Below, piece after piece: positions 1 to 4,832 of a stretch of DNA of 7,715 bases (positions within the stretch are counted from its first letter, which is position 1; the number at the start of each line of letters is the position of its first letter). The position numbers and the translations under genes were made by a program. This stretch comes from Alphaproteobacteria bacterium (lineage in GTDB: Bacteria; Pseudomonadota; Alphaproteobacteria; Rickettsiales; UBA8987): the NCBI GenBank assembly GCA_023269645.1, contig JAHFPR010000095.1, forward strand, positions 1-7,715. Direction: 5' to 3'. The notes under the pieces are model-generated. The model saw only the letters and a program-made list of their open reading frames with translations, did not search any database and was not told where the DNA came from.

Positions 1-1253
1 CTCGAAGAGCCGCTTGAAGATGAGCTGGAGGAGCCGCCCGAAGAGGACGAGCTGCCCGAAGACGAGCTTCCACCGGAGGAGGAGCTTCCGTGTCCACCGC
101 TGGAGGAAGATGATCCGTTCTCGCATCCACCCGAAGACGAGCTTCCACCGGAGGAGGAGCCATGCCCGCCGCTGGAGGAGGAACTGCCGCCCGAAGAGGA
201 TGAAGATCCATGCCCGCTGCTGGAGGAGCTTCCGTTATTGTCGCACTTATCGTCTTTCTTATCTTTTTTGTTCTTCTTGTCGTCGCACTTGTTATCTTTC
301 TTGCCGCGCTTGCCGATTTCGCACGTATTTTTGCCTTTCAGCGATTCCAGTTCGCCCTTGGTGATGACGACCGGCAGCACGGATGCGATAAGAATATCGC
401 CTGCGCCACCTGTTTTTCCGAAGCTGTTGACATCAAGCATCCCGCCGAGATTCACCACGTGGCTAACAATATCCGAAGCGATGTGCGCATCAATCTTGAT
501 CACGCCAGAATGCGCTTCCAGTGTGCCGGTATTCTTGATGCCGATTTTGGTGAGGTCTTCGTCGTTCACGCCGAATTTCACCAGGTTATCGCCGCGCAGG
601 TCAACATCCACCGTGTAGTTATTGGCGGAAACGAGGTTGATCTGGCCGTGCGGCGCGCTCTGGTTGAAGCCCGCGTAAATACCGCCGTTATTTTCCACGT
701 AGGGAGCCGCGAGAATGGCGAAGCCGCTTTTGGAAACCTTGATGGTTCCGTTGTTGATGACGCTGCCCTCGCCGCTGCCGCTGAAGGTGAATTTGGTAGC
801 GGTGTTTTTGGTAACGCTGCCTGCCGTGGTGGCAAGCAGGGAGCCAACATTCACCTGCGACGTGCTGTAGAAAGTCACGCCCGCGCTGTTGAGGATGAAG
901 ATCGTGCCATCGGCGTTGAGCGCGCCGCGAAGCTGGCTTGCGCCGCCGGTGACACGGTTAATCGCCGTATCGGTGGGAAGCTGGTGGAAGGTGATGGATT
1001 CGCCAGGAGCCGTGGAGAACGTGCCCCACTGGATGTCTGCGAGGGGTGTGTGCTGATTGATGACCGTGTGCGCGCCGGGAGTGATGGTGGCAACGGCATT
1101 GCCGCCTGTAACCACACCGCCCGTGGGTGCTGCGGAGGCATAATATGGCGCGGTAAGCGTAAAAAATGCCAGTGCCAAGGCAGCGAAGCCCATGAGAACC
1201 TGCTTCTTGCGCTTGAAGATTCTCCAGCTATGCTTTTTCTGCGCGTTCATCAT
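1..1253 (-). CDS. Filamentous haemagglutinin N-terminal (TPS) domain secreted protein, C-terminus outside the window
   Basis: This is probably the exported partner (TpsA-like) of a two-partner secretion system. Residues 1-41 form a long basic signal peptide (K/R-rich to about 17, hydrophobic 19-35, cleavage likely after Ala-Ser-Ala at 41). Residues about 45-190 match the haemagglutination-activity/TPS domain: QWGTFSTAPGESITFHQ at 75-91, then an LRGALNADGTIFILNSAGV run at 108-126 and QVNVGSLLATT at 133-143. A beta-helix-like stretch continues to about 300. Residues 306-338 are Lys/Asp-rich with Cys311, Cys323 and Cys337. Residues 341-417 are almost only Ser, Gly and His. The frame is open to the window edge, so the C-terminus is missing. 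The start (ATG 1253-1251, a second ATG directly after) follows a GAGAGGAGAGG purine tract about 6 bases upstream. The TpsB transporter is not visible here. The domain assignment is strong; adhesin or other role is inference. Confidence 0.85.
   Translation of the reverse strand, partial: MMNAQKKHSWRIFKRKKQVLMGFAALALAFFTLTAPYYASAAPTGGVVTGGNAVATITPGAHTVINQHTPLADIQWGTFSTAPGESITFHQLPTDTAINRVTGGASQLRGALNADGTIFILNSAGVTFYSTSQVNVGSLLATTAGSVTKNTATKFTFSGSGEGSVINNGTIKVSKSGFAILAAPYVENNGGIYAGFNQSAPHGQINLVSANNYTVDVDLRGDNLVKFGVNDEDLTKIGIKNTGTLEAHSGVIKIDAHIASDIVSHVVNLGGMLDVNSFGKTGGAGDILIASVLPVVITKGELESLKGKNTCEIGKRGKKDNKCDDKKNKKDKKDDKCDNNGSSSSSGHGSSSSSGGSSSSSGGHGSSSGGSSSSGGCENGSSSSSGGHGSSSSGGSSSSGSSSSSGGSSSSSSSGSS
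55..160. repeat. 31-bp direct repeat in the Ser/Gly-coding tail
   Basis: Positions 55-85 and 130-160 are identical over 31 bases, 75 bases apart, which is exactly 25 codons. The repeat unit encodes part of the Ser/Gly tail of the haemagglutinin-like protein. The rest of 1-233 is a degenerate version of the same Ser/Gly/His coding pattern. In-frame spacing suggests expansion or contraction of the tail by recombination or slippage without loss of frame. Confidence 0.75.
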
Positions 1254-1370
1254 GGTATACCTCTCCTCTCGTTTTCTGTGTTTTCCTGCACCCTGGCAGT
1301 TATCCGTCAGCATCTCTCGCAATATATGCACACTTCTAAATTTCTAAAGAAGCATCGGTAATGTTCGTAT

Positions 1371-1420
1371 TTTATAGCACAGGCAGAGGGGAATGTCAAC
1401 AATTTTATTAAACTTTATTA
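1371..1420 (-). promoter_or_regulatory. Strong sigma70-type promoter with A/T-tract upstream region for the haemagglutinin-like gene
   Basis: On the minus strand, TTGACA (1399-1394) is a perfect -35, followed by a 17-base spacer and TATAAA (1376-1371) as -10. The leader is about 110 bases. Directly upstream of the -35, TTTATTA occurs at 1404-1410 and 1414-1420 (plus-strand reading), 10 bases apart, as in an UP-element or curved A/T tract. It is one of the best promoter matches in the window. Confidence 0.72.
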
Positions 1421-1552
1421 AGAGATATTGAAGTAAATAGCGAATAACTTGTAATTATTAAGAATTTTATAAGGTATCTGTTGGAGTTTATGTGGGATTT
1501 TTTCCTTACCAGCAACTTCTGAAACTGCAATCCAGGTGATTCTTAAGGTAAA

Positions 1553-2011
1553 TTAACCAGGGCTTCCTTGTGATAACTCTAGAAGCATGGCGCGGAACTC
1601 CTCATCAATCGGAACCAGACTTTCCGGATTCACACCGATGCGGAAAGCGAGGGGAAACATGAATTCCGCCACCTGGCTTTTACCAAAGAATCGCGCGGGT
1701 GGAGGCGGAACCGGGGTTGCGTCTTTCAGCAGGGCGATCACGGCATCGTGCAGGATGGGATGGCTGGCATCCCGGAGGAAGCGATAATAAAGAATGTTGC
1801 CTTTCCGATCCACCTGGATGCTGATAATGGCATCACCCTCCAGCCCGTAAAGTTTTGCGGAATCCGGATAGACCTGATGCGTTACGATGTGCTTCGTAAG
1901 CGTGGCAAGATAATCATCCTCCCCGGCGGCAGAGGCTGGCCGGGCGGAATATAAAAAGAGCAATGCCGCAATAACAAGGAAGGCAGGGATTTTTCTAAAG
2001 GAAAATGGCAT
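1553..2011 (-). CDS. Short exported TonB C-terminal domain protein
   Basis: The 152-residue product starts with a basic/hydrophobic export segment (residues 1-28, ending Pro-Ala-Ser-Ala, likely cleavage before residue 29; an uncleaved anchor is possible). Residues about 34-127 resemble the TonB C-terminal fold: a helix, then VYPDSAKLYGLEGDAIISIQ at 47-66, VDRKGNI at 67-73, and a second helix HPILHDAVIALLKDATPVPPPP at 84-105. TonB itself has a membrane anchor plus a long Pro-rich linker; here the linker is absent, so this is unlikely to be the energy transducer for outer-membrane transporters and may be a periplasmic protein with the fold. The ATG lies 37 bases past the tRNA-His gene on the same strand, and no convincing terminator separates them, so read-through transcription is possible. 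The Shine-Dalgarno (GGAA about 11 bases upstream) is weak. Confidence 0.75.
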   Translation of the reverse strand: MPFSFRKIPAFLVIAALLFLYSARPASAAGEDDYLATLTKHIVTHQVYPDSAKLYGLEGDAIISIQVDRKGNILYYRFLRDASHPILHDAVIALLKDATPVPPPPARFFGKSQVAEFMFPLAFRIGVNPESLVPIDEEFRAMLLELSQGSPG

Positions 2012-2048
2012 AACGTCGAAATTTTCCGATATGCGGATACAGAGTTAG

Positions 2049-2126
2049 TGGGGCGAGTGACCGGAATTGAACCGGCGACATCCAGATCCACAATCTGGCG
2101 CTCTAACCAACTGAGCTACACCCGCC
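2049..2126 (-). tRNA. tRNA-His (GTG anticodon), CCA encoded
   Basis: The minus-strand cloverleaf folds completely. The acceptor stem is GCGGGTG with CACTCGC (one G-U pair); the extra 5' G(-1) at 2126 faces C73 at 2052, the identity hallmark of tRNA-His. The D arm is GCTC..GAGC, the anticodon arm CCAGA-TTGTGGA-TCTGG with GTG at 2091-2089, and the T arm GCCGG-TTCAATT-CCGGT. The 3' CCA is encoded at 2051-2049. Confidence 0.97.
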
Positions 2127-2144
2127 ACCGATTAAAGAGCGCGC

Positions 2145-2173
2145 AGGCTAATGGGAAAGCGCGCGTTTTGCAA
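2145..2173 (-). promoter_or_regulatory. Probable tRNA-His promoter with GC-rich discriminator
   Basis: On the minus strand, TTGCAA (2173-2168), a 17-base spacer and TAGCCT (2150-2145) are followed by the GCGCGC discriminator, placing a start about 10-12 bases before the tRNA. A GC-rich discriminator is typical of stringently controlled stable-RNA promoters. The -10 matches the consensus poorly, so the call rests on spacing and position. The same TTGCAA -35 appears at folE. Confidence 0.4.
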
Positions 2174-2198
2174 TGATTTTCTGGTGGGGTATCATTTT

Positions 2199-2225
2199 GT
2201 CACCCCGCACTTGTTGCGGAGTAAC
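2199..2225. repeat. Degenerate GTCA-bounded palindrome
   Basis: Bases 2199-2209 pair with 2215-2225 as an 11-position stem with two mismatches around a 5-base loop. The form (GTCA, C-rich stem, TTG loop, G-rich arm) resembles the other GTCAT-bounded hairpins at 4723, 6175 and 7178, though here the ends have decayed. It lies in the spacer between tRNA-His and grxC. Confidence 0.45.
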
Positions 2226-2264
2226 AGGTAAAAGCAAAGTGCTGCAGTGCAGGTTTTTTGAAAA

Positions 2265-2337
2265 GGTTGATGGTTGGTGGGTAATGGTTTATCCTGTGTC
2301 AGGAGATTCTGCGCCATCAACCATCATATACAGGATA
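2265..2337 (+). promoter_or_regulatory. Interleaved inverted repeats in the grxC leader, possible pseudoknot covering the ribosome binding site
   Basis: Two complementary pairs interlock. GGTTGATGG (2265-2273) is complementary to CCATCAACC (2314-2322). Bases 2290-2299 pair with 2328-2337 over 10 positions with one G-U, and the second arm contains the AGGA (2332-2335) that serves as the grxC Shine-Dalgarno. The first arm of that stem can instead form the tight hairpin TCCTG-TGT-CAGGA (2292-2304), so the foldings exclude each other. The pairing is read directly; a regulatory function is inferred. No known riboswitch class is recognised. Confidence 0.4.
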
Positions 2338-2345
2338 CCTCCGCC

Positions 2346-2600
2346 ATGCCCGAAATCATCATCTACAGCACCCGCATCTGCCCCTATTGTGAGCGGGCGA
2401 AGCAATTGCTGGAGAAAAAGGGGCGGGAATACACGGTTATTGACGTTTCAGAGAGCGAGAGCCTGCGCGCCGAGATGATCGAAAAAGCGGGCGGAAAACG
2501 CACCGTGCCGCAGATTTTCATCAACGGGAAGCACATCGGCGGTTTCGACGATATGAACGCGCTGGATAAAAAAGGCGAGCTGGATACACTGCTGGGGTAG
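2346..2600 (+). CDS. grxC: Glutaredoxin 3 (dithiol, CPYC active site)
   Basis: This 84-residue cytosolic thiol-disulfide oxidoreductase uses glutathione to reduce protein disulfides and mixed disulfides. The whole thioredoxin-like fold of a short glutaredoxin is present: beta1 and active site CPYC at residues 12-15, the cis-proline motif TVP at 53-55, and the glutathione-binding GGFDD at 65-69. The length is normal for bacterial GrxC. The ATG at 2346 gives the family N-terminus (MPEIIIYS) and has AGGA ten bases upstream; the frame is open further up to an ATG at 2274, but that extension matches no glutaredoxin and overlaps the inverted repeats. It converges on hisI with only 16 bases between the stop codons and no clear terminator there. 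Confidence 0.95.
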   Translation: MPEIIIYSTRICPYCERAKQLLEKKGREYTVIDVSESESLRAEMIEKAGGKRTVPQIFINGKHIGGFDDMNALDKKGELDTLLG

Positions 2601-2616
2601 CCGAAGCGGAAGCGTA

Positions 2617-3084
2617 TTACAAGATGGTCGGATTCGGCGCGTTGCCGTAAATCTGCTTCGGATCGAAGGCTTTTTTATCCTCGCGGAATTCGAGATGCAC
2701 CGGCTCCCCCTTCGGCATATTTCCCGTCGGCACGGCGCGATAGAAGCAACTCCGGTAGCCCACGTGGCAGCTTGCGTCGCCGGGGATTTCCACTGCCAGC
2801 CACACGGCATCCTGATCGTCGTCAATCCGCATTTCTACCACTTTCTGCACCAGGCCGGAGGTTGCGCCCTTGTGCCACAGCACCTGGCGGGATCGGCTGA
2901 AATAATGCGCCTCGCCGGTAGCGATGGTTTTTTCCAGTGCCTCTTTATTCATGTAGCCGAGCATCAACACCTCGCCGGTTTTCGCGGCGGTGGTGACGCA
3001 GGGAATCAGCCCGTGCTCGTCGAATTTCGGCGCGAGGGTGCTGCCTTCCTCCACCTGCTCAATCGTGATGCGTTTATCGAACAT
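2617..3084 (-). CDS. hisI: Phosphoribosyl-AMP cyclohydrolase
   Basis: HisI opens the adenine ring of PR-AMP in the third step of histidine synthesis, in the cytosol, as a zinc- and magnesium-dependent homodimer. The 155-residue product is the stand-alone form, without the HisE pyrophosphohydrolase domain. Visible motifs are HYFSRSRQVLWHKGATSG at 60-77, the Mg-binding acidic run DDDQD at 88-92, and CHVGYRSC at 106-113 with zinc ligands Cys106 and Cys113. The usual third zinc Cys (DCDxD) is Asp89 here. No Shine-Dalgarno is evident before the ATG; the stop codon of the preceding gene lies 3 bases upstream, so translation is probably coupled to the small-gene cassette. No other his gene is in the window. 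Confidence 0.95.
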   Translation of the reverse strand: MFDKRITIEQVEEGSTLAPKFDEHGLIPCVTTAAKTGEVLMLGYMNKEALEKTIATGEAHYFSRSRQVLWHKGATSGLVQKVVEMRIDDDQDAVWLAVEIPGDASCHVGYRSCFYRAVPTGNMPKGEPVHLEFREDKKAFDPKQIYGNAPNPTIL

Positions 3085-3087
3085 GGG

Positions 3088-3348
3088 TTATTTTTTTCTA
3101 GGAATGGTAGGAAGAGGGACTTGTGAAATGTCCAAGTTCATAATTTGCTGAGTTATAAGCCAATGTACATTCTTTCGTAAGGATATTTTTCTTACACGGT
3201 GACCACCAGCAAAAGAGTAGTTAGGGTCTTTTACATCGTGCCGTTCGCCTACGAAAATATGCTGTGTATCGGCAAGATGACTGAGTTGCGCCCAGACCTC
3301 ACCGTTGACTTCCTTGGTAGGAAATTCAAATTTGACTTTTTTGCTCAT
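3088..3348 (-). CDS. Unrecognised 86-residue basic protein, third gene of the small cassette
   Basis: I do not recognise the family. The product is 86 residues, Lys/Arg-rich at both ends, without signal peptide or membrane segment. It contains an aromatic/His-rich centre (HIFVGERHDVKDPNYSFAGG at about 30-49) and a Leu/Ile-rich segment near 61-78. Its ATG overlaps the stop of the preceding winged-helix gene as ATGA (3348-3345), a classic coupling arrangement, and its TAA is 3 bases before hisI. Codon use is AT-rich relative to hisI. The tight packing supports its being a real gene. Confidence 0.65.
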   Translation of the reverse strand: MSKKVKFEFPTKEVNGEVWAQLSHLADTQHIFVGERHDVKDPNYSFAGGHRVRKISLRKNVHWLITQQIMNLDISQVPLPTIPRKK

Positions 3349-3653
3349 TGGATTGGGTAAACACCCTTGTCACGCATGGTTTTAACAGCATCATTAACCC
3401 GTCCTAGGGGTAACGAAAGAGCCTGCGCAATATCCAAGCTGGTGATTCTTTGTTTTCCAAGAGCGCGAAGGGCTTGGATATGACCGTAAATAGCCGTTTC
3501 AATAGATGCGGCGCGCGTCACTGGCCTAGTAGCACTCACGCAGCCATCAGGAAGAAAGAAACGGGAATGTGTTGAACTGTCGCTTGATACCGACTCACTC
3601 AATACCATGACATGGCTACTGGAGGCTTGAGATTTTTGTGTAATTTTCTTCAT
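3345..3653 (-). CDS. Ser-rich protein with winged-helix-like DNA-binding domain, second gene of the cassette
   Basis: The 102-residue product has a Ser-rich, probably disordered N-terminus (residues 9-30) and a C-terminal helical part. Residues 52-100 read as a winged-helix/helix-turn-helix: a first helix IETAIYGHIQALRALG, then ITSLDIAQALSLPLGRVNDAVKTMRDKGV at 70-98, with the turn at about 80-84 and the recognition helix at 85-94. This suggests a transcriptional regulator or a nucleic-acid-binding adaptor. It overlaps the upstream gene by 38 bases and the downstream one by 4. The start ATG has GGA about 6 bases upstream, inside the upstream coding region. Function and target are unknown. Confidence 0.7.
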   Translation of the reverse strand: MKKITQKSQASSSHVMVLSESVSSDSSTHSRFFLPDGCVSATRPVTRAASIETAIYGHIQALRALGKQRITSLDIAQALSLPLGRVNDAVKTMRDKGVYPIQ

Positions 3654-3969
3654 ATTTATCCATTTGGGTTTGAAGGGCTTTGATAAGTCCAGGCATCACA
3701 TTAACAGGCAGGATAATCTGGACAGATGGTTCCAGAAGGAGCTTGCCCGTCTTTACGGCTTGTTCTGTTTGTTCTGTGCTGAGCATGGCAGTTGCTTTTG
3801 CTGCAATAAGAGTAAAATCGAACGCAGAATAAGCAACTTCAATATGATTCACATAATACTCCGGGGTATTCATTAAAGAGTCCGCATTAATTTTCACCGC
3901 AACTTCCAATGTTTCTTGAGCCGATCCTTTATTGTGTATTTTTGGTGCAGGTTTTTTTATCTTTGCCAT
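3616..3969 (-). CDS. DUF3467-like small protein, first gene of the cassette
   Basis: The 117-residue product resembles DUF3467 proteins, a small bacterial family without known function. Matching parts are PEYYVNHIEVAYSAFDFTL at 36-54 and the C-terminal VQIILPVNVMPGLIKALQTQ plus MDKYEENY at 83-110; between them is a segment of about 25 residues that looks like an insertion or family-specific loop. The N-terminus is Lys-rich. A strong Shine-Dalgarno (AGAGGAT) lies 5 bases before the ATG, and a TATAAT promoter lies directly upstream. The family call is from recalled motif similarity and needs a profile search; that it is a real gene is well supported by promoter, binding site and operon layout. 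Confidence 0.72.
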   Translation of the reverse strand: MAKIKKPAPKIHNKGSAQETLEVAVKINADSLMNTPEYYVNHIEVAYSAFDFTLIAAKATAMLSTEQTEQAVKTGKLLLEPSVQIILPVNVMPGLIKALQTQMDKYEENYTKISSLQ

Positions 3970-3996
3970 TGTATCCTCTATCCTCTTTTGCTCTTA

Positions 3997-4024
3997 ATTA
4001 TACCATAAATAATTTTCTTGGTAA
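3997..4024 (-). promoter_or_regulatory. Promoter of the DUF3467 cassette (and probably hisI)
   Basis: On the minus strand, TTACCA (4024-4019), a 16-base AT-rich spacer and a perfect TATAAT (4002-3997) place the start near 3990 and leave a leader of about 20 bases with a strong Shine-Dalgarno. It sits right behind the folE stop codon. As the four genes downstream overlap or nearly touch, it is the only obvious promoter serving hisI. Confidence 0.62.
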
Positions 4025-4030
4025 GTCACT

Positions 4031-4648
4031 TTATTCCATCCCGATCATCGCCATGAATTCGGCGCGGGTGCGGGGGTCTTTGCGGAACGTGCCGAGCATC
4101 CGGCTGGTGACGGTGCTCGTGCCCGGCTTGTGTACGCCGCGCGTGGTCATGCACTGGTGATCCGCCTCGATCACCACCGCTACGCCCTTGGGCTGCAGCA
4201 CACGCTCGATTGCATCCGCGATCTGCACGGTCATGATTTCCTGCGTCTGCAGCCGCTTGGCGAACACATCCACCAGCCGTGCGATTTTGCTGATGCCCAC
4301 CACGCGATCTGTGGGGATATAGGCCACGTGCGCGCGGCCAATGATGGGCGCGATGTGGTGCTCGCAGTGCGATTCAAACTGCATATTTCTCAGCAGCACG
4401 ATTTCATCGTAACCCTGCACCTCCTCAAAGGTGCGGCTGAGGATTTCGTCCGGATCCTCGGCGTAGCCCGCGAAATATTCGTTGTAGGCTTCCACCACGC
4501 GCCGGGGAGTATCTTTCAGCCCCTCCCGATCCGGATTATCGCCCGCCCAGGCGAGCAGTGTGCGCACGGCCTTTTCCGCCTCCTGCTGCGAAGGGCGGAG
4601 GGAGGGGAGGGCTTTCAGTTTCTTCGCGCTGGTTTTCTGCGTGGTCAT
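4031..4648 (-). CDS. folE: GTP cyclohydrolase I
   Basis: FolE converts GTP to 7,8-dihydroneopterin triphosphate, the entry to folate and other pterins, as a cytosolic zinc homodecamer. The 205-residue product covers the full family length. Zinc ligands are visible as Cys95 and His98 in ESHCEHH (92-98) and Cys166 in HQCMTTRG (164-171); other signatures are NPDREGLKDTPRR (38-50), VVGISKIARLVDVFAKRLQ (116-134) and QEIMTVQIA (136-144). The chosen ATG at 4648 has AGGA 7-8 bases upstream. A further in-frame ATG at 4693 would add 15 residues but lies inside the promoter spacer. It is separated from upstream pntAA by a palindromic repeat and has its own promoter. Confidence 0.96.
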   Translation of the reverse strand: MTTQKTSAKKLKALPSLRPSQQEAEKAVRTLLAWAGDNPDREGLKDTPRRVVEAYNEYFAGYAEDPDEILSRTFEEVQGYDEIVLLRNMQFESHCEHHIAPIIGRAHVAYIPTDRVVGISKIARLVDVFAKRLQTQEIMTVQIADAIERVLQPKGVAVVIEADHQCMTTRGVHKPGTSTVTSRMLGTFRKDPRTRAEFMAMIGME

Positions 4649-4675
4649 GGGGTTTTCCTGGTTTTCTGCGGCGAA

Positions 4676-4703
4676 TTTATAGCACGGAATCATGATTTTG
4701 CAA
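4676..4703 (-). promoter_or_regulatory. folE promoter
   Basis: On the minus strand, TTGCAA (4703-4698), a 16-base spacer and TATAAA (4681-4676) give a start near 4669 and a leader of about 20 bases before the ATG at 4648. This also argues against the upstream in-frame ATG at 4693. Confidence 0.55.
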
Positions 4704-4722
4704 GGGTTCTCGCGGCAACTTC

Positions 4723-4824
4723 GTCATCGCCCGAATCGCGTAGCGATTATAGGGCGATCCATGACGCAACAAGTACGTGGCAAGATGGATGACCCTAGAA
4801 TCGCTTTGCGATTCAGGGCATGAC
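4723..4824. repeat. 102-bp MITE-like palindromic element, GTCAT...ATGAC ends
   Basis: Each end is a hairpin and the two ends are imperfect inverted copies of each other over about 40 bases. The order is GTCAT, hairpin with AATCGC-GTA-GCGATT (4734-4748), ATCCA (4757-4761), a 24-base spacer, TGGAT (4786-4790), hairpin with GAATCGC-TTT-GCGATTC (4798-4814) flanked by CCCT/AGGG, then ATGAC at 4820-4824. It fills the pntAA-folE spacer and may act as a transcript end for pntAA, although no clear T-tract follows. It shares its plan with the element at 7178-7282. Confidence 0.75.
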
Positions 4825-4832
4825 GGTTTTTG

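Noticed and set aside
578..1141. Minus-strand frames of 88-90 codons inside the haemagglutinin-like gene
   Set aside because: They are alternative frames of the same strand with Ser/Arg/Pro/Ala-rich shadow composition.
210..1361. 383-codon plus-strand open frame
   Set aside because: It lies antisense to the haemagglutinin-like gene, which has a signal peptide, a family domain, a Shine-Dalgarno and a near-perfect promoter. The plus-strand product is a GC-frame shadow with no family features and runs through that promoter.
2139..2169. GCGCGC...GCGCGC stem followed by TTTT on the plus strand as a terminator
   Set aside because: No plus-strand gene ends upstream of it; the same bases are better explained as spacer and discriminator of the tRNA-His promoter on the other strand.
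2274..2345. In-frame upstream ATG extending grxC by 24 residues
   Set aside because: The extension has no glutaredoxin similarity, no ribosome site, and overlaps inverted repeats; the ATG at 2346 gives the normal family N-terminus.
2695..3126. 143-codon plus-strand open frame
   Set aside because: Antisense shadow of hisI, which has clear catalytic motifs.
3088..3653. A classical toxin-antitoxin pair in the small-gene cassette
   Set aside because: No RNase, kinase, Fic or gyrase-inhibitor motif is visible in the three proteins; only the winged-helix-like part is recognisable, so a specific toxin-antitoxin label would be unsupported.
4130..4792. 220-codon plus-strand open frame
   Set aside because: Antisense to folE and runs through its promoter and the palindromic element; product is His/Arg-rich shadow sequence.
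4723..4824. CRISPR array or attachment site
   Set aside because: There are only two inverted, not direct, repeat arms and no regular spacer series; there is no integrase or tRNA fragment next to it.
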